A stretch of 64,000 bases of DNA from Cliona cf. orientalis (Eukaryota; Porifera; Demospongiae; Clionaida; Clionaidae), in assembly GCA_963930775.1 (NCBI GenBank), contig OZ005690.1, positions 622,001 through 686,000 on the forward strand, given 5' to 3'. The translations under genes were made by a program, and so were the position numbers. Below are positions 34,636 through 44,514 of the stretch, piece after piece. Under the pieces are notes generated by a model, which had not been told where the DNA came from, searched no databases, and saw nothing but the letters and a program-made list of their open reading frames with translations. Every line of letters begins with the position of its first letter. Position 1 is the first letter of the stretch.

Positions 34636-35505
34636 TCAATCGCCAAAGTCAAACTCGAGCCCAGTATCCTTCACAGCTTCTGCATAGTGCCTGTCGATGA
34701 TGGCACTCTCTTCCTCACTGAGCTGTCCCTTCCAGTCACCGACCATACCTTTCCTAATAAAGAGTTGGCTATTGGCTCCCATTGCTGTATTTGTCTTCAT
34801 TGCTTCAAAAGTGGATGTTGAAGCTATCTTCATTATGATATCCTGTTCTAGATCATAACCTAGAAAATCGGCAATGATCTTCACGTATTTGGGCAGGTCT
34901 TTCTTTAAATCTTCATATTTTAAGAAGAGTACGTTTTTCTCGTCCTTATGTTTCCACCATTCAGGAATCTGGTCCCACCAAGACCCAAAGAGCACCCTCC
35001 CTTTCACAAATTCGTCAAAGAATTGCTTCCACGTACGACCGAATACTATCATTCCGGACTCCTGCGTCTTTAGGTGAAAATGGTAGTATGACACGAAAGT
35101 GTCCTTGGGATTCCTAGCCATGTAAATGTACTTGGCGGGCGAGGTGTTGGGAGCGCCTCCGGGCATTTTACTGTAGTAGGCGTGGCTGTAGAAGAACCTT
35201 GGGTTTGGCAAACGCTCAACATCTTCAAGTTTATATACGTTTTCCGTGTCCGCCAGGCCAGCTGCCTCGAGCCACGGACAAATGTGATGAAATGGGGCGT
35301 CGCGATTTTCTACTCCGTTATTCATTATGAGGTGTACGATAAACCCGATCCAGTGGCTACCGCCTTTGGGGTACGTGGAGACAAAAATATCATCGGGACG
35401 GGGGTTGAAGGATTTTAGTCTCTCTAATTGCTCGGCGACGATGAAGCTGGGATAAAGGATCCCGTCTATCTCCTCCCATATCGACGTTTTATTTCCTTTT
35501 TCCAT
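34636..35505 (-). CDS. Cytosolic sulfotransferase (SULT family)
   Basis: Single exon, 289 residues, the usual length for soluble SULTs. The 5'-phosphosulfate loop TYPKGGSHW (consensus TYPKSGTTW, Lys kept) lies near residue 44-52. The presumed catalytic His is in FFYSHAYYSKMP. The 3'-phosphate-binding Arg/Ser region is YIYMARNPKDTFVSYYHF. The C-terminal RKGMVGDWKGQLS matches the family RKGxxGDWK signature. No signal or membrane segment. Expected to transfer sulfate from PAPS to phenols, steroids, amines or xenobiotics; the substrate cannot be read from sequence. It lies beside two carbonyl reductases on the same strand. Confidence 0.92.
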   Translation of the reverse strand: MEKGNKTSIWEEIDGILYPSFIVAEQLERLKSFNPRPDDIFVSTYPKGGSHWIGFIVHLIMNNGVENRDAPFHHICPWLEAAGLADTENVYKLEDVERLPNPRFFYSHAYYSKMPGGAPNTSPAKYIYMARNPKDTFVSYYHFHLKTQESGMIVFGRTWKQFFDEFVKGRVLFGSWWDQIPEWWKHKDEKNVLFLKYEDLKKDLPKYVKIIADFLGYDLEQDIIMKIASTSTFEAMKTNTAMGANSQLFIRKGMVGDWKGQLSEEESAIIDRHYAEAVKDTGLEFDFGD

Positions 35506-35990
35506 CAGCCACTCACTGCCTCTGAACTGCGGTCACTCTTCTTTTCAGACATTTAATAGCCCTGGCAGAACAGAACACTAAAATTAATGTCCATCTATCC
35601 GGATCCGGCATGGAGTGATGCCCCACCCACTCAGCTTTGCACGCGCGCGTGCGCATCCAAGGTCACATGATGCCTCAACAACACAATAGTGTGTTAACAA
35701 GAGTGTGTTAATTTTAAGAATCAAGGTAATTAGTGTTCACGTATAAGCAAGGGAATAATTATTTTAATGATGATACACCGATCAATATATCCCCTTTTAA
35801 TATAATTGATGTAAGCTTACATGTAAGCGACTTACAATGTAATGTAATTGGTAAGCTGGTATAAGTGGCTTATAGTATAATGTAATAATAATTAATGTAA
35901 TTATTATAAGCCTCCCCTAATAATATTATATTATACAGTGAAGAGATAACTGGGATAATGTGACATGCTTACACCACTTGAGTGTTCTAG
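35506..35990. other. Sulfotransferase promoter and intergenic gap
   Basis: A GC-rich island near 35640-35658 (GCACGCGCGCGTGCGCATCC) contains an NRF1-like half site about 140 bp upstream of the sulfotransferase ATG. The rest is AT-rich with repeated TAAGC and TTACATGTAAGC stretches. Confidence 0.5.
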
Positions 35991-37183
35991 CTACCATTGT
36001 ACCACGGCTTTGTTCTTCCAGAATTCTCCATTCGGAGAGCCGGTAGGTAAGAGAGCAAGGTGGACGGGAGTCTCGGCTCCTTCATCAGGAGAGAGAGTGG
36101 CATTCGGTCCAGCCATGTCCGTCCTCACCCAACCAGGGCAGCAGCAGTTGATCAACACATCATCTTTATCTACAAAATTAATAATTGATAATAAACCACA
36201 TTGAAGTGTCTTTGAATCTAACAAAACACTATTAATAGTGGTAACTTATAATATTATGCTTAGTGGCCAACAGTGCATGTCAATTTTTGAATCAGATGAT
36301 TTAGGAATAAATTTAATAATTATTTGAAGTGGATGATGTCCATAATACTTACCTGTCTTTGTCAGCTCTCTTGCGTAGACTTTTGTCAATGCGACTTCCC
36401 CGACTTTCGAGGTAGAGTAAAAGGTGTTGCACCACTTTCCTCGATGCTTTCCCGCCTTCACATCACTAATAAACTCTTCCATCAAACCCACCAGCTCTGC
36501 CTCCGTGAGAGAAGGGCTGGAGAACTTATCACGAAGGTCGGAACTCGCCAAGCGAGATAGGTGGCCTACCATTGATGCCACATTGACGATTCGTCCATGG
36601 GGCTTAACTATCGGAGTGAAGGCTCGCATCATGTTGAGGGTTCCAGTGAAATTGACGTTTGTGGAGACGGTCGCTTGTTCTATGTCTGATGCAGTGGAAT
36701 TTCCTTTGAAGGCAAAACCTGCATATTATGATAGGAAAAAAAAAATTAATGATAAAATTTATCTTACAACACCCCCCAACAAGAAATTTATTAATGAGGG
36801 GCGGGGTTAGTAGCTAGTCGTGGGACTTTCTCTTATAAGTTTGAGAGGAGAGAGAGGGAGAGAGAAATACGTTACATACTCAGAGCTACGACAACACATT
36901 ATAACTCACCAGCATTGTTGATAAGGACGTCAACGCCTCCATATTTCTCCAAGACGAACTTCTTCAAGGCGTCGATGGACTCCTGTGACGTGATATCCAG
37001 CTGGTGGAACTTGGGACTCAGTTCCTCGGCTTCCAGCGAAGCCACGGCCGCCCGTCCCCTCCCTTCGTCCCTAGCAGTCAGGTAGACATCGCCAGCGAAC
37101 TGTTTGCAGAGGCTACGAACGATCGCAAAGCCTATTCCTTTGTTTGCGCCCGTCACTACAGCAATGCGGACCGAAGTAGACAT
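35991..37183 (-). CDS. Carbonyl-reductase-like SDR, copy 2
   Basis: Three exons: 36910-37183, 36353-36718, 35991-36169; GT-AG, phase kept, 272 residues (CBR1 has 277). N-terminal dinucleotide fold with TGANKGIG, TARDEGRG and a later NNAG. The catalytic segment has GRIVNVASMVG and YSTSK (YxxxK). The C-terminal half has VLINCCCPGWVRTDMAGPNA, typical of the CBR1 branch. Expected NADPH-dependent reduction of ketones and quinones in the cytosol. It is a tandem duplicate of the gene at 37429-38580 with the same intron positions. Its last exon was copied to 33126-33310. Confidence 0.9.
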
Positions 37184-37428
37184 ATTATTGTCTGGTGTTT
37201 AACTAGCCGATGGAGTAGGTTTTCTGGCGAAGATGGTGTAGCATTAGAAAGGAAGATCTCTCACACTTTCAATCAAAACGTGCCGATTCAGCAAGTGCCA
37301 GAATATGCTGAGTCAGCGTTTTACTTACTAGCCCCACCCACTAATACGTTATCCCCCTCCACCCACAACTTCAATTAAATTTTATGCAAATTGCATAAAA
37401 ATATATATTTTAGGTGTCCAGGCATTTG

Positions 37429-38580
37429 CTACCACTTGGTAACTACTTTATCCTTCCAGAACTGTCCACTTGGCGATCCAGAAGGTAAGAGGGCGAGAAA
37501 AACGGGAGTCTCAGCTCCTTCTTCAGGAGAGAGGGGGGCATTCGGTCCGGCCATGTCCGTTCGCACGTGACCGGGGCAACAGCAGTTGATCAACACATCT
37601 TCTTTACCTGCACATAAATTAATATGGTATAATAGCCATAATATTGTGAAGTAGATTTGTTAAAAGATAGGTCAAAAACCTCAATTTTTAATCTCATTTT
37701 TTTAATGCTATAGCTTTTCTTATTGTTTATGCATATGAATTTAAATCCACAATAGCCTAAAAGGGAAGTTACAGTACTGCATTTGTGTAATTATTATCTC
37801 TTACCTGTCTTAGCCATTTCTCTGGCGTAGATCATCGCCATTGCAATCTCGCCGACCTTTGAGCTGGAATAAAAAGTGCTGCACCACTTTCCTCTATGCC
37901 TCCCCTGCTCCACATCATTGATAAATTCATCCATCAGCGAGAGAAGCTCTGGTTCTGTCAGGGACGGGTTGGAAAATCGCTCACGTAACTCAGGACTTGC
38001 CAAGCGAGACAAGTTTCCATTGTTAGCTGCGACATTGACTATGCGTCCGTGAGGTTTGACTACTGGAGTGAAAGCTCGCATCATGTTCAGAGTACCAGTG
38101 AAGTTGACACTCAGCGTGCTTCTGGCTTGCTCAATATCTGATGCAGTTGAGTCACACTTAAAGGCAATACCTGTGTAGTAACATTAAAATATAAGAGGGA
38201 GTTCACCATTGTAAAAAAATTAATTTAATAGGATGATAAAAGCAAAATTAATTTACAAAGCATATTATGCTACACAAAATATGTATAATATTAAATATTA
38301 TACCAGCATTGTTGACAAGGACGTCGATGCCTCCATATTTCTCCAAGACGAACTTCTTTAAGGCGTCCACTGACTGTTGTGACGTGATATCCAGCTGGTG
38401 GAACTTGGGACTCAGTCCCTCGGCTTCCAGTGAAGCCACGGCCGCCCGTCCCCTCCCTTCGTCCCTAGCAGTCAGGTAGACATCGCCAGCGAACTGTTTG
38501 CAGAGGCCTCGGACGATTGCAAAGCCTATTCCTTTGTTGGAGCCAGTCACTACAGCAACTCGAGTGCCAGAAGAGGACAT
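37429..38580 (-). CDS. Carbonyl-reductase-like SDR, copy 1
   Basis: Three exons: 38304-38580, 37805-38170, 37429-37607; 273 residues. TGSNKGIG cofactor loop, NNAG, YSSSK active site and VLINCCCPGHVRTDMAGPNA. The segment that holds the catalytic Ser in CBR1 (NVSS) reads NVAANNG here, whereas copy 2 keeps one Ser (NVAS). So this paralogue may be catalytically impaired or use another Ser. Shares first-exon sequence almost exactly with copy 2 (GRGRAAVASLEAE, SPKFHQLDITSQ). Divergent from eIF3M, with 208 bp between the two ATGs. Confidence 0.9.
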
Positions 38581-38641
38581 CTTGATCTAGCCAGCGCGGC
38601 GGCGCGCGGGCGGACTAAATATGCTGATTCAGCGGTTTTGT

Positions 38642-38651
38642 ACGCATGCGC
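38642..38651. promoter_or_regulatory. NRF1-like palindrome in the shared reductase/eIF3M promoter
   Basis: ACGCATGCGC within the 208-bp divergent interval between the ATGs of the reductase (38580) and eIF3M (38789). Likely a bidirectional promoter element. Confidence 0.5.
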
Positions 38652-38788
38652 CAAATTATTCGACCTCATGGCAGTTGGTGGTGGTGTGCTTCGCTCACTC
38701 GTTGAAGGAAGTTTGAACTGTTTTGTTGAGGAACGATCGACAGAGAAGCGAGAGAGAAGGGGCTAGCGAGAAGATCTACTGTCTGACT

Positions 38789-41700
38789 ATGAATTCGCCG
38801 ATCACGTGCTTTACAGCACTCATTGACATCGCCGAAGATGAACAGGTGACTACATGCCCCCCCGCGATCACGAAAAATATTTTTAGCTTCTCTTCGTTCG
38901 AGGCGATCGTATATCAGAGTGTACCAGTATTTAATCCATGAATAGGTTATGATACAGTTTTAATAGGATTTTTATGCTTTTAACACTTGGTAACCTGTGC
39001 CTTTGGGGGGGGGGGGGGGGGGAGTGTCGACTCCTATATCAGAAATTCATTATAGGCACCTGTAGGTTACACCTTACAACTCCCTTAGTTATTTACATGC
39101 ACAATGTAGCAAGAAACATTGTTGGTGATTTTGAAGTTTTCGGAAGGGGGGGTGGGCAAGTAGTACATTCGGTAAAGGTCGTCAGTTTAACATTAATTTT
39201 TCTATTCCTATGACACTAAGCGTTCAAATTGACTTAACAGTACTGAGAGCAATTTGCCTAAATCATGAATTGCCTCTATAATTATAGCAATTAGATTAAA
39301 ATTCTGATTTTATTTTACTTGCAACATATACACACGCACTTCTGCGACAGTGCGAAGAGCTGGAGGAGTACCTTCGTGGTAAGGGTGCGGAGGTCACCTC
39401 ATCCAGTGACACCGAACTGCTCCAGCGTCTTCAGCACATCATCGAGAAATGTGATGTCGTCTTTCAGCAAAAGGAGCTCCCACCTCAGGGTAAGATTACA
39501 TGTGAGGACAATGCCACTTGTATCGTTGCATATGCAGTGTTCTCCCCAGCATACCTAGGCATATCGGCCCAACAAGCCTTCAGTACAGAGTTTCCTTTGA
39601 TGTGTGAATAGGGATAATACATGTGCTTTGATGTGGCCACAGGCTCCACCCAAACTATGCGCTCCCGTCATGCCTTGAATTTAGCTTGGGGAGAACACTG
39701 ATATGTATGTATACATGTATGTATGTGTGTGAGGTACACAATTAGGAACCATCAGTCTATTCAATTTGTTCCTTTTCTCTCTTTCCCCTTTCCCCTTCCA
39801 TTTCTCTTCTCTCTCTGTCCCCCCTCTCCCTTCCTCTGTCTCTCTCTCTCCCCTCCCTTCCTCTCTCTCTCCCTTTCTCCCTCCTCAGAGGTGGAAGGTT
39901 TCTTCTATAGCATAGTATCTCTCTTTCACATCATCTCGCCTGGTGAAACGAGGGGTGTGGTCGACTCCTTAGCAACGAAGATTGTCTCTTCTGGGAACAA
40001 AGAAAATGCACCACTCAGACTGAAACTGTGAGTAGTATAGTAGCAGCATGGGGATGATGTAATGATGATGTAATCTATGGCCGTCTCCCAAGTGATGATG
40101 TAATTTGCGTCGTAGCTCCATCATGAGAGCAGTTGCCTGCTGCTTGTACGATCATGGTGGGTGTGGCTTTGATGACAAATTTAACTCTGATGGGACTGAA
40201 TTTATATTGGCCAATCCATGGTTCAAATACGTACTTAGTCTACGCATGCAGCATTACTAATACACTTGAAGTGATGTTTCACCCCCTCCCCTCTCTCGTC
40301 CCCTCCCCCTCGTAGTTTGGGGTTGCTGTTCTGCCATTTTCCTGCGAAAGACATCCTTCGCTACACAGTGCTTCTGCATCGAGTACGGATGGCCGGTCAG
40401 TCCGGTTTGGCGACTACACTAGCGGTCGATGTCGACAAGGTGAGATCAGCATTTTCTGTCCTAAATTGGACTATATAGTAGTTACTCTGAATGTTGGTAA
40501 TGGTCGTCAAAATTATTGAATTTTGTTTTTAGCTGCGTCAGTGGGTGGAGCTTTGGCAGTTGGACACGCCCCAAACTCGAGAACTGTGGCGGCTACTGTG
40601 GGAAGCACATAAAGACTTGCCGGACAAAACGTAAGGGACTATTACAAAACTTGCATGTTCCCCATGTGTCTATGTATGCATAGAATCCCAAAATAGTTGA
40701 ATTTGACATCTCTCTCTCCCCCTTTACCGTAGGACGGGTTTTAATTGCGTAGTTTAATGATTGTGTTCTAGTCAAGTCAGGCCAAATTGCAAATCCAATA
40801 ATGGCAATGGACGACCCCGTACCGTACTGTAGTATACATGCACATTTATGTTTGCGAATCTATTAATTGTGAAACGTAGAAAAACTCGCAATTTGCAATT
40901 AATAGATACTCGCAATTAAAACCTGACCTACAGTATCTCTCTCTTTCTCCCCCTCTCTCTCTTACCCTGTTTCTCTTGAACACACTCATAGGTTGTCCAG
41001 TAGTATACTGATAGAGCTGCTGAGAACGTACTCAGAAGCCGACGCAAAGGACGCCACCCAGTTGGCAGAGAAGCTGATAGCCCTCATCATCTCCGACCCC
41101 AAGCAGTTCGTGTTCGATAATCTCCTTCAGCTGGCACCAGTCGCCGCTCTGGAGGGTCAAAAGAGTCTGCAGGTGAGACCTGTAAAGGTGGATCCCAAGA
41201 TTTTTCTTCTTCCACTTACTTCACTTCTCTGTAGAATTAAGATTTGCTCCTCCCTCCTTAATTTTTTAGAGTACACGTATAGCCGGAAATATTGGCGGGA
41301 ATTAAATTTTGGCAGTTGAGCCCAAAATCACTATTGCAAGAATATTAGCGTATTTAAATTTGGCAGTTCGGTATGGATCGCCATACGCATATATACGAGT
41401 AGGAAATTTTGGCGGATTTTAATTTGGCAGTTGTAATATAGACCGCCAAACCGCCAAATTTAATTCCTCACCATATTTTTCGGCTATACAGTAGTCAATA
41501 AATATAATAATGTACAAATGCCGAGAGTATCCTAGGATTTTATCTAGTTTTTTGTTCGAAGGCTATTGTAAATCAAATTTTGTAATATTAATAGCTGCTA
41601 CGGATCTTCGTCTTTGACAAGCTGTCTTCGTACAAGTCGTTTCATGAAGCCAATGCAGAATATCTCAAAGAATTAGGTAAGTATAAATAATAGTATACCG

Positions 41701-42209
41701 TAGTTGATCTAATGCAACACATGATCCAATGAAATTAGCATTTTACAATTCTCATAATGTTTATATATTATGAGTGATTGACGACCTTTACCAGAAAAAC
41801 GCGCATTTTTCAAAATTGAAAATTTTTTTCCATGCGTTGTATTAGATTAAGTGCAGTAATAATCATAGTAATTATCGCATTGTTACCATAATTATATTCT
41901 CTCTCCTCCCACCCCACCCCTCACAATCCTTCCCCCCCCCCCCCACACACACATAGGTTTAGATCACGACTTTTGTGTGACAAAGATGCGGCAGCTGACA
42001 CTGACCAGTTTAGCGGTGGAGGCGGAGTCAGGGGAAGTCCCCTTTTCAACCCTCCTAGAACAGCTGGACATTCCCCGAGAGGAGCTCGAGTTGTTTCTTA
42101 TAGATGGTGTGTAAAATAGTTATAGCGATTTTGAAAAAAGAATAGCAGTGTTTTACTTCTCTCTCCCCCTCTCTCCTCTCTCTCTGTCTGTCTCTCCCTC
42201 TCTGTCACA

Positions 42210-42271
<62 letters not shown>

Positions 42272-43759
42272 CAGCAATTCGGCTCAAACTAATTGAAGCT
42301 AGGATCAATCAATTAAATCAAAAATTAGTAGTAATGTAAGTTTGTACAACAAAATACATATTTGTGACAGGATCTGAGAAAAGGGACCATTTCGCGCTAA
42401 ACGCGATTTTTTGCCATTTTTCAAACTGTCACCATTTCAAGGCCTCGAGAGCCCTAGGCTTCTGGCTTGGTTTATTAGTAGTTTGGACCTTCTACTTCAC
42501 AAATCCAACGTTAGAAGCCTGAGCAAGCCTCCTGTCCCGAGCGGTGAGCCGCCAAAGTGAGGCATAAAATGGCGATTTTCGAACGCGATCGACGCGCGCT
42601 CTCGTCCCGCCCACACCGGAAGTGGGCGGGGCCCGCGATTTGCAGCGAGTGTAGTAGGATGATTGAAGAATATTCATGCCAGGTTTGAAGTTCATAGCTG
42701 CTATGGTTCCAGAGATATAAGCGTTTTAAAATGAAAATTCGGGAATAGCACGAAATGGTCCCTTTTCTCAGATCCTGTCACATTTAGCAATCAAGTATAT
42801 AAGTACCCCTGAAATGAGGACGACACCTGTAATTTGGACTAAAATTTAAGTAATAGTTATATCACGGGCGCGAGGGATGTATGGCATTTATTGCACCGAA
42901 GCACGAGGGCGCGAAGCGGCCCGAGGGCTGAGTGCAATAAATGCCATACATCCCGAGTGCACGTGATATAACTATTTTATATCCCGTGGGCATTAGCTAC
43001 CATGGATACTGAAAAGAAGAAGAAAGAACGTTAACAACTCATCTTGGTCGTATCAGTCTACTAAGCCGCTCTCTGAGTCGTTCTTTAGAGCGCCCCGTGG
43101 CTGAGGGGTGTGGTCAAATCGACACTAAACTCGATCGCGTGATAAGCACCATCGAGTTCAGAATCTGATATTCGTCGCTCAAGCTATTGCCTAGCGCAGA
43201 AGCAAGGATACCTATCGCCATGCCAAAGCTTCTACGCGGTAAGCTTACCTTGGTATGTATGTAGCTCTCTCAGTCTGTGTAGACTCGCGACCGATTGACG
43301 ATACGACTCCGCCCATCGCTTCGAACCGCTTTGTGCCTTTTCCTGCCATTCTTCCCGCTACACGCTCCATTAATACAGCTTTACAGAGCCCCACAGAATC
43401 GTTGAAGAAGCGGCTATTCTTTGATCCTCGGCAATACTTTTGCCTGAAGCGCATTTGACAGTGCAATATGACTTTGCGGTTAGTGCAATATCGTTGCGGT
43501 TAGTGCAATATGAGTTTGCGGTTAGTGCAATATGGCATATATTTTACTTAGCAACAACATAGTAACGGGATATAATATATATTATACCACATTAAAATTA
43601 ATAACGATATTAATGTTTATCTCATTTCTTAATAATTGCAGGAGTTCCCTTCACCGTACATTTGAGTCTGCCCAATGGCAGCAGCTGTATAACCGTCTAT
43701 CGTCATGGCAACAGAGCATACAAAGCATCAAGTCGAGTCTAAAGAGCGTCAAGGCGTAG
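38789..43759 (+). CDS. EIF3M: Translation initiation factor eIF3 subunit M
   Basis: Ten exons: 38789-38845, 39351-39489, 39889-40027, 40316-40439, 40533-40630, 40992-41172, 41595-41676, 41957-42106, 42275-42335, 43642-43759. GT-AG, phase kept, 382 residues (human 374). Family matches: FIDIAEDEQ-like start (ALIDIAEDEQ), CEELEEYLRGKGAEV, LLRTYSEADAKDA, QFVFDNLLQLAPV, FVFDKLSSYKSFHEANAEYLKELG, KMRQLTLTSLAVEAESGEV, and the end QWQQLYNRLSSWQQSI. It contains the PCI domain in the C-terminal half and is part of the eIF3 complex that loads the 40S ribosome in the cytoplasm. Introns hold many TIR elements. An AATAAA lies at 44120. Convergent with the harmonin-like gene. Confidence 0.95.
40050..40203 (+). 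repeat. Dispersed repeat shared with 20634-20775
   Basis: Reverse-orientation copy in an eIF3M intron; shares GATGATGTAATTTGCGTCGT, GAGAGCAGTTGCCTGCTGCT and ACTCTGATGGGACTGAATTT with the importin-intron copy. Confidence 0.7.
40725..40935. mobile_element. TIR element with TACCGTAGGACGGGTTTTAA end
   Basis: The left end TACCGTAGGACGGGTTTTAA (then TTGCG) and the right end CGCAATTAAAACCTGACCTACAGTA-type inverse pair over about 25 bp. TA edges. Intronic in eIF3M. Confidence 0.7.
41272..41493. mobile_element. TTGGCGG-type CCGTA-group element
   Basis: The left TACACGTATAGCCGGAAATA and the inverse right end TTTTTCGGCTATACAGTA enclose AAATTTGGC repeats. Same family as 15849-16068 and 52412-52642. Tips are slightly mutated. 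Confidence 0.65.
41696..41858. mobile_element. Element related to 17064-17236
   Basis: TACCGTAGTTGATCTAATGC at the left; the right end inverted reads TACTGCACTTAATCTAATAC. Centre shares GATTGACGACCTTTACCAG with the inverted importin copy. Confidence 0.6.
42212..42268. repeat. (CT)n tract at an eIF3M 3' splice site
   Basis: Pure CT run on the sense strand ending 6 bp before the CTACAG acceptor of exon 9. Confidence 0.9.
42363..42782. mobile_element. 420-bp TIR element with TGTGACAGGATCTGAGAAAA ends
   Basis: The two ends are near-identical inverted copies over about 32 bp (TGTGACAGGATCTGAGAAAA then GGGACCATTTCG). The interior is GC-richer (GTGGGCGGGGCCCGCG) and has no ORF of note. Looks like a recent insertion in eIF3M intron 9. 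Confidence 0.85.
42851..43575. mobile_element. TATATCCCG-type repeat cluster
   Basis: 42851-42980 is a hairpin with arms TAATAGTTATATCACG and GTGATATAACTATTTTA, containing GGATGTATGGCATTTATTGC and its inverse. It runs into a second part ending about 43575 with GTAACGGGATATAA, which pairs with ATATCCCGTGGGCATTAGC at 42978. Near the right end GCGGTTAGTGCAATAT occurs three times. A short plus ORF (43255-43458) resembles nothing known to me. Confidence 0.55.
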
Positions 43760-44119
43760 CCCAGCGCTGGACTAGAGTGATATCGTTGGCCTATTATTAT
43801 TATTATTACTACTACTGTTGGAGAGACTTTGATATTCACTGTTTTTACCATGACAGATTTAACACTGGTTTGCATTTTGTATACATGCACTATTGTTGTA
43901 TTGATGAAGACCTTTTCACCACCTGGCGTGTACGTGACATGCATGTGTGTGTGCGGACACACAATGTAGATAGCTGTGTTATGTTACTTATGTATGGCAA
44001 TGTAGTATATTATTCGTATTGTAGCTGTATAAAGTTGGTCTGGGTGAAATTTTTTGCTGAGCTAATTTTTCAGAAATTTGGGTCCTAGGACACAGCAGTA
44101 TATACAGATATACAAGAAA

Positions 44120-44125
44120 AATAAA
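44120..44125 (+). terminator. Poly(A) signal of eIF3M
   Basis: AATAAA about 360 bp past the eIF3M stop and 115 bp before the stop of the convergent harmonin-like gene. Confidence 0.5.
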
Positions 44126-44239
44126 CTATATCATATACAATAGGAGTTCTAGTTCTGCATAATATACCTGTCATTCAGTGTCTGACATACTAAAAAGTTG
44201 CATATATAATATACTCAGTTTTAGCCGAATATAAGTAGT

Positions 44240-44416
44240 TTATTTTGGTGGGGGCGGTAAGAAGGCGTGGGCATTTTGTGTCGCATCCTCTTTGTCCTTT
44301 CCTCGAAGAGTGAAGCCGGAGTGAGCTCGACGACTGCTCTTGGAGTAGTCGTACTGTGTAGCTTGGGGGTGGTCATCACACACTGTTTCCCTGCAATGAT
44401 GTGGGAGAACCATGAT

Positions 44417-44514
<98 letters not shown>

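Noticed and set aside
43255-43458. 67-codon ORF inside the eIF3M intron repeat
   Set aside because: Within a repeat cluster and unlike any protein I know; no supporting splice or start context.
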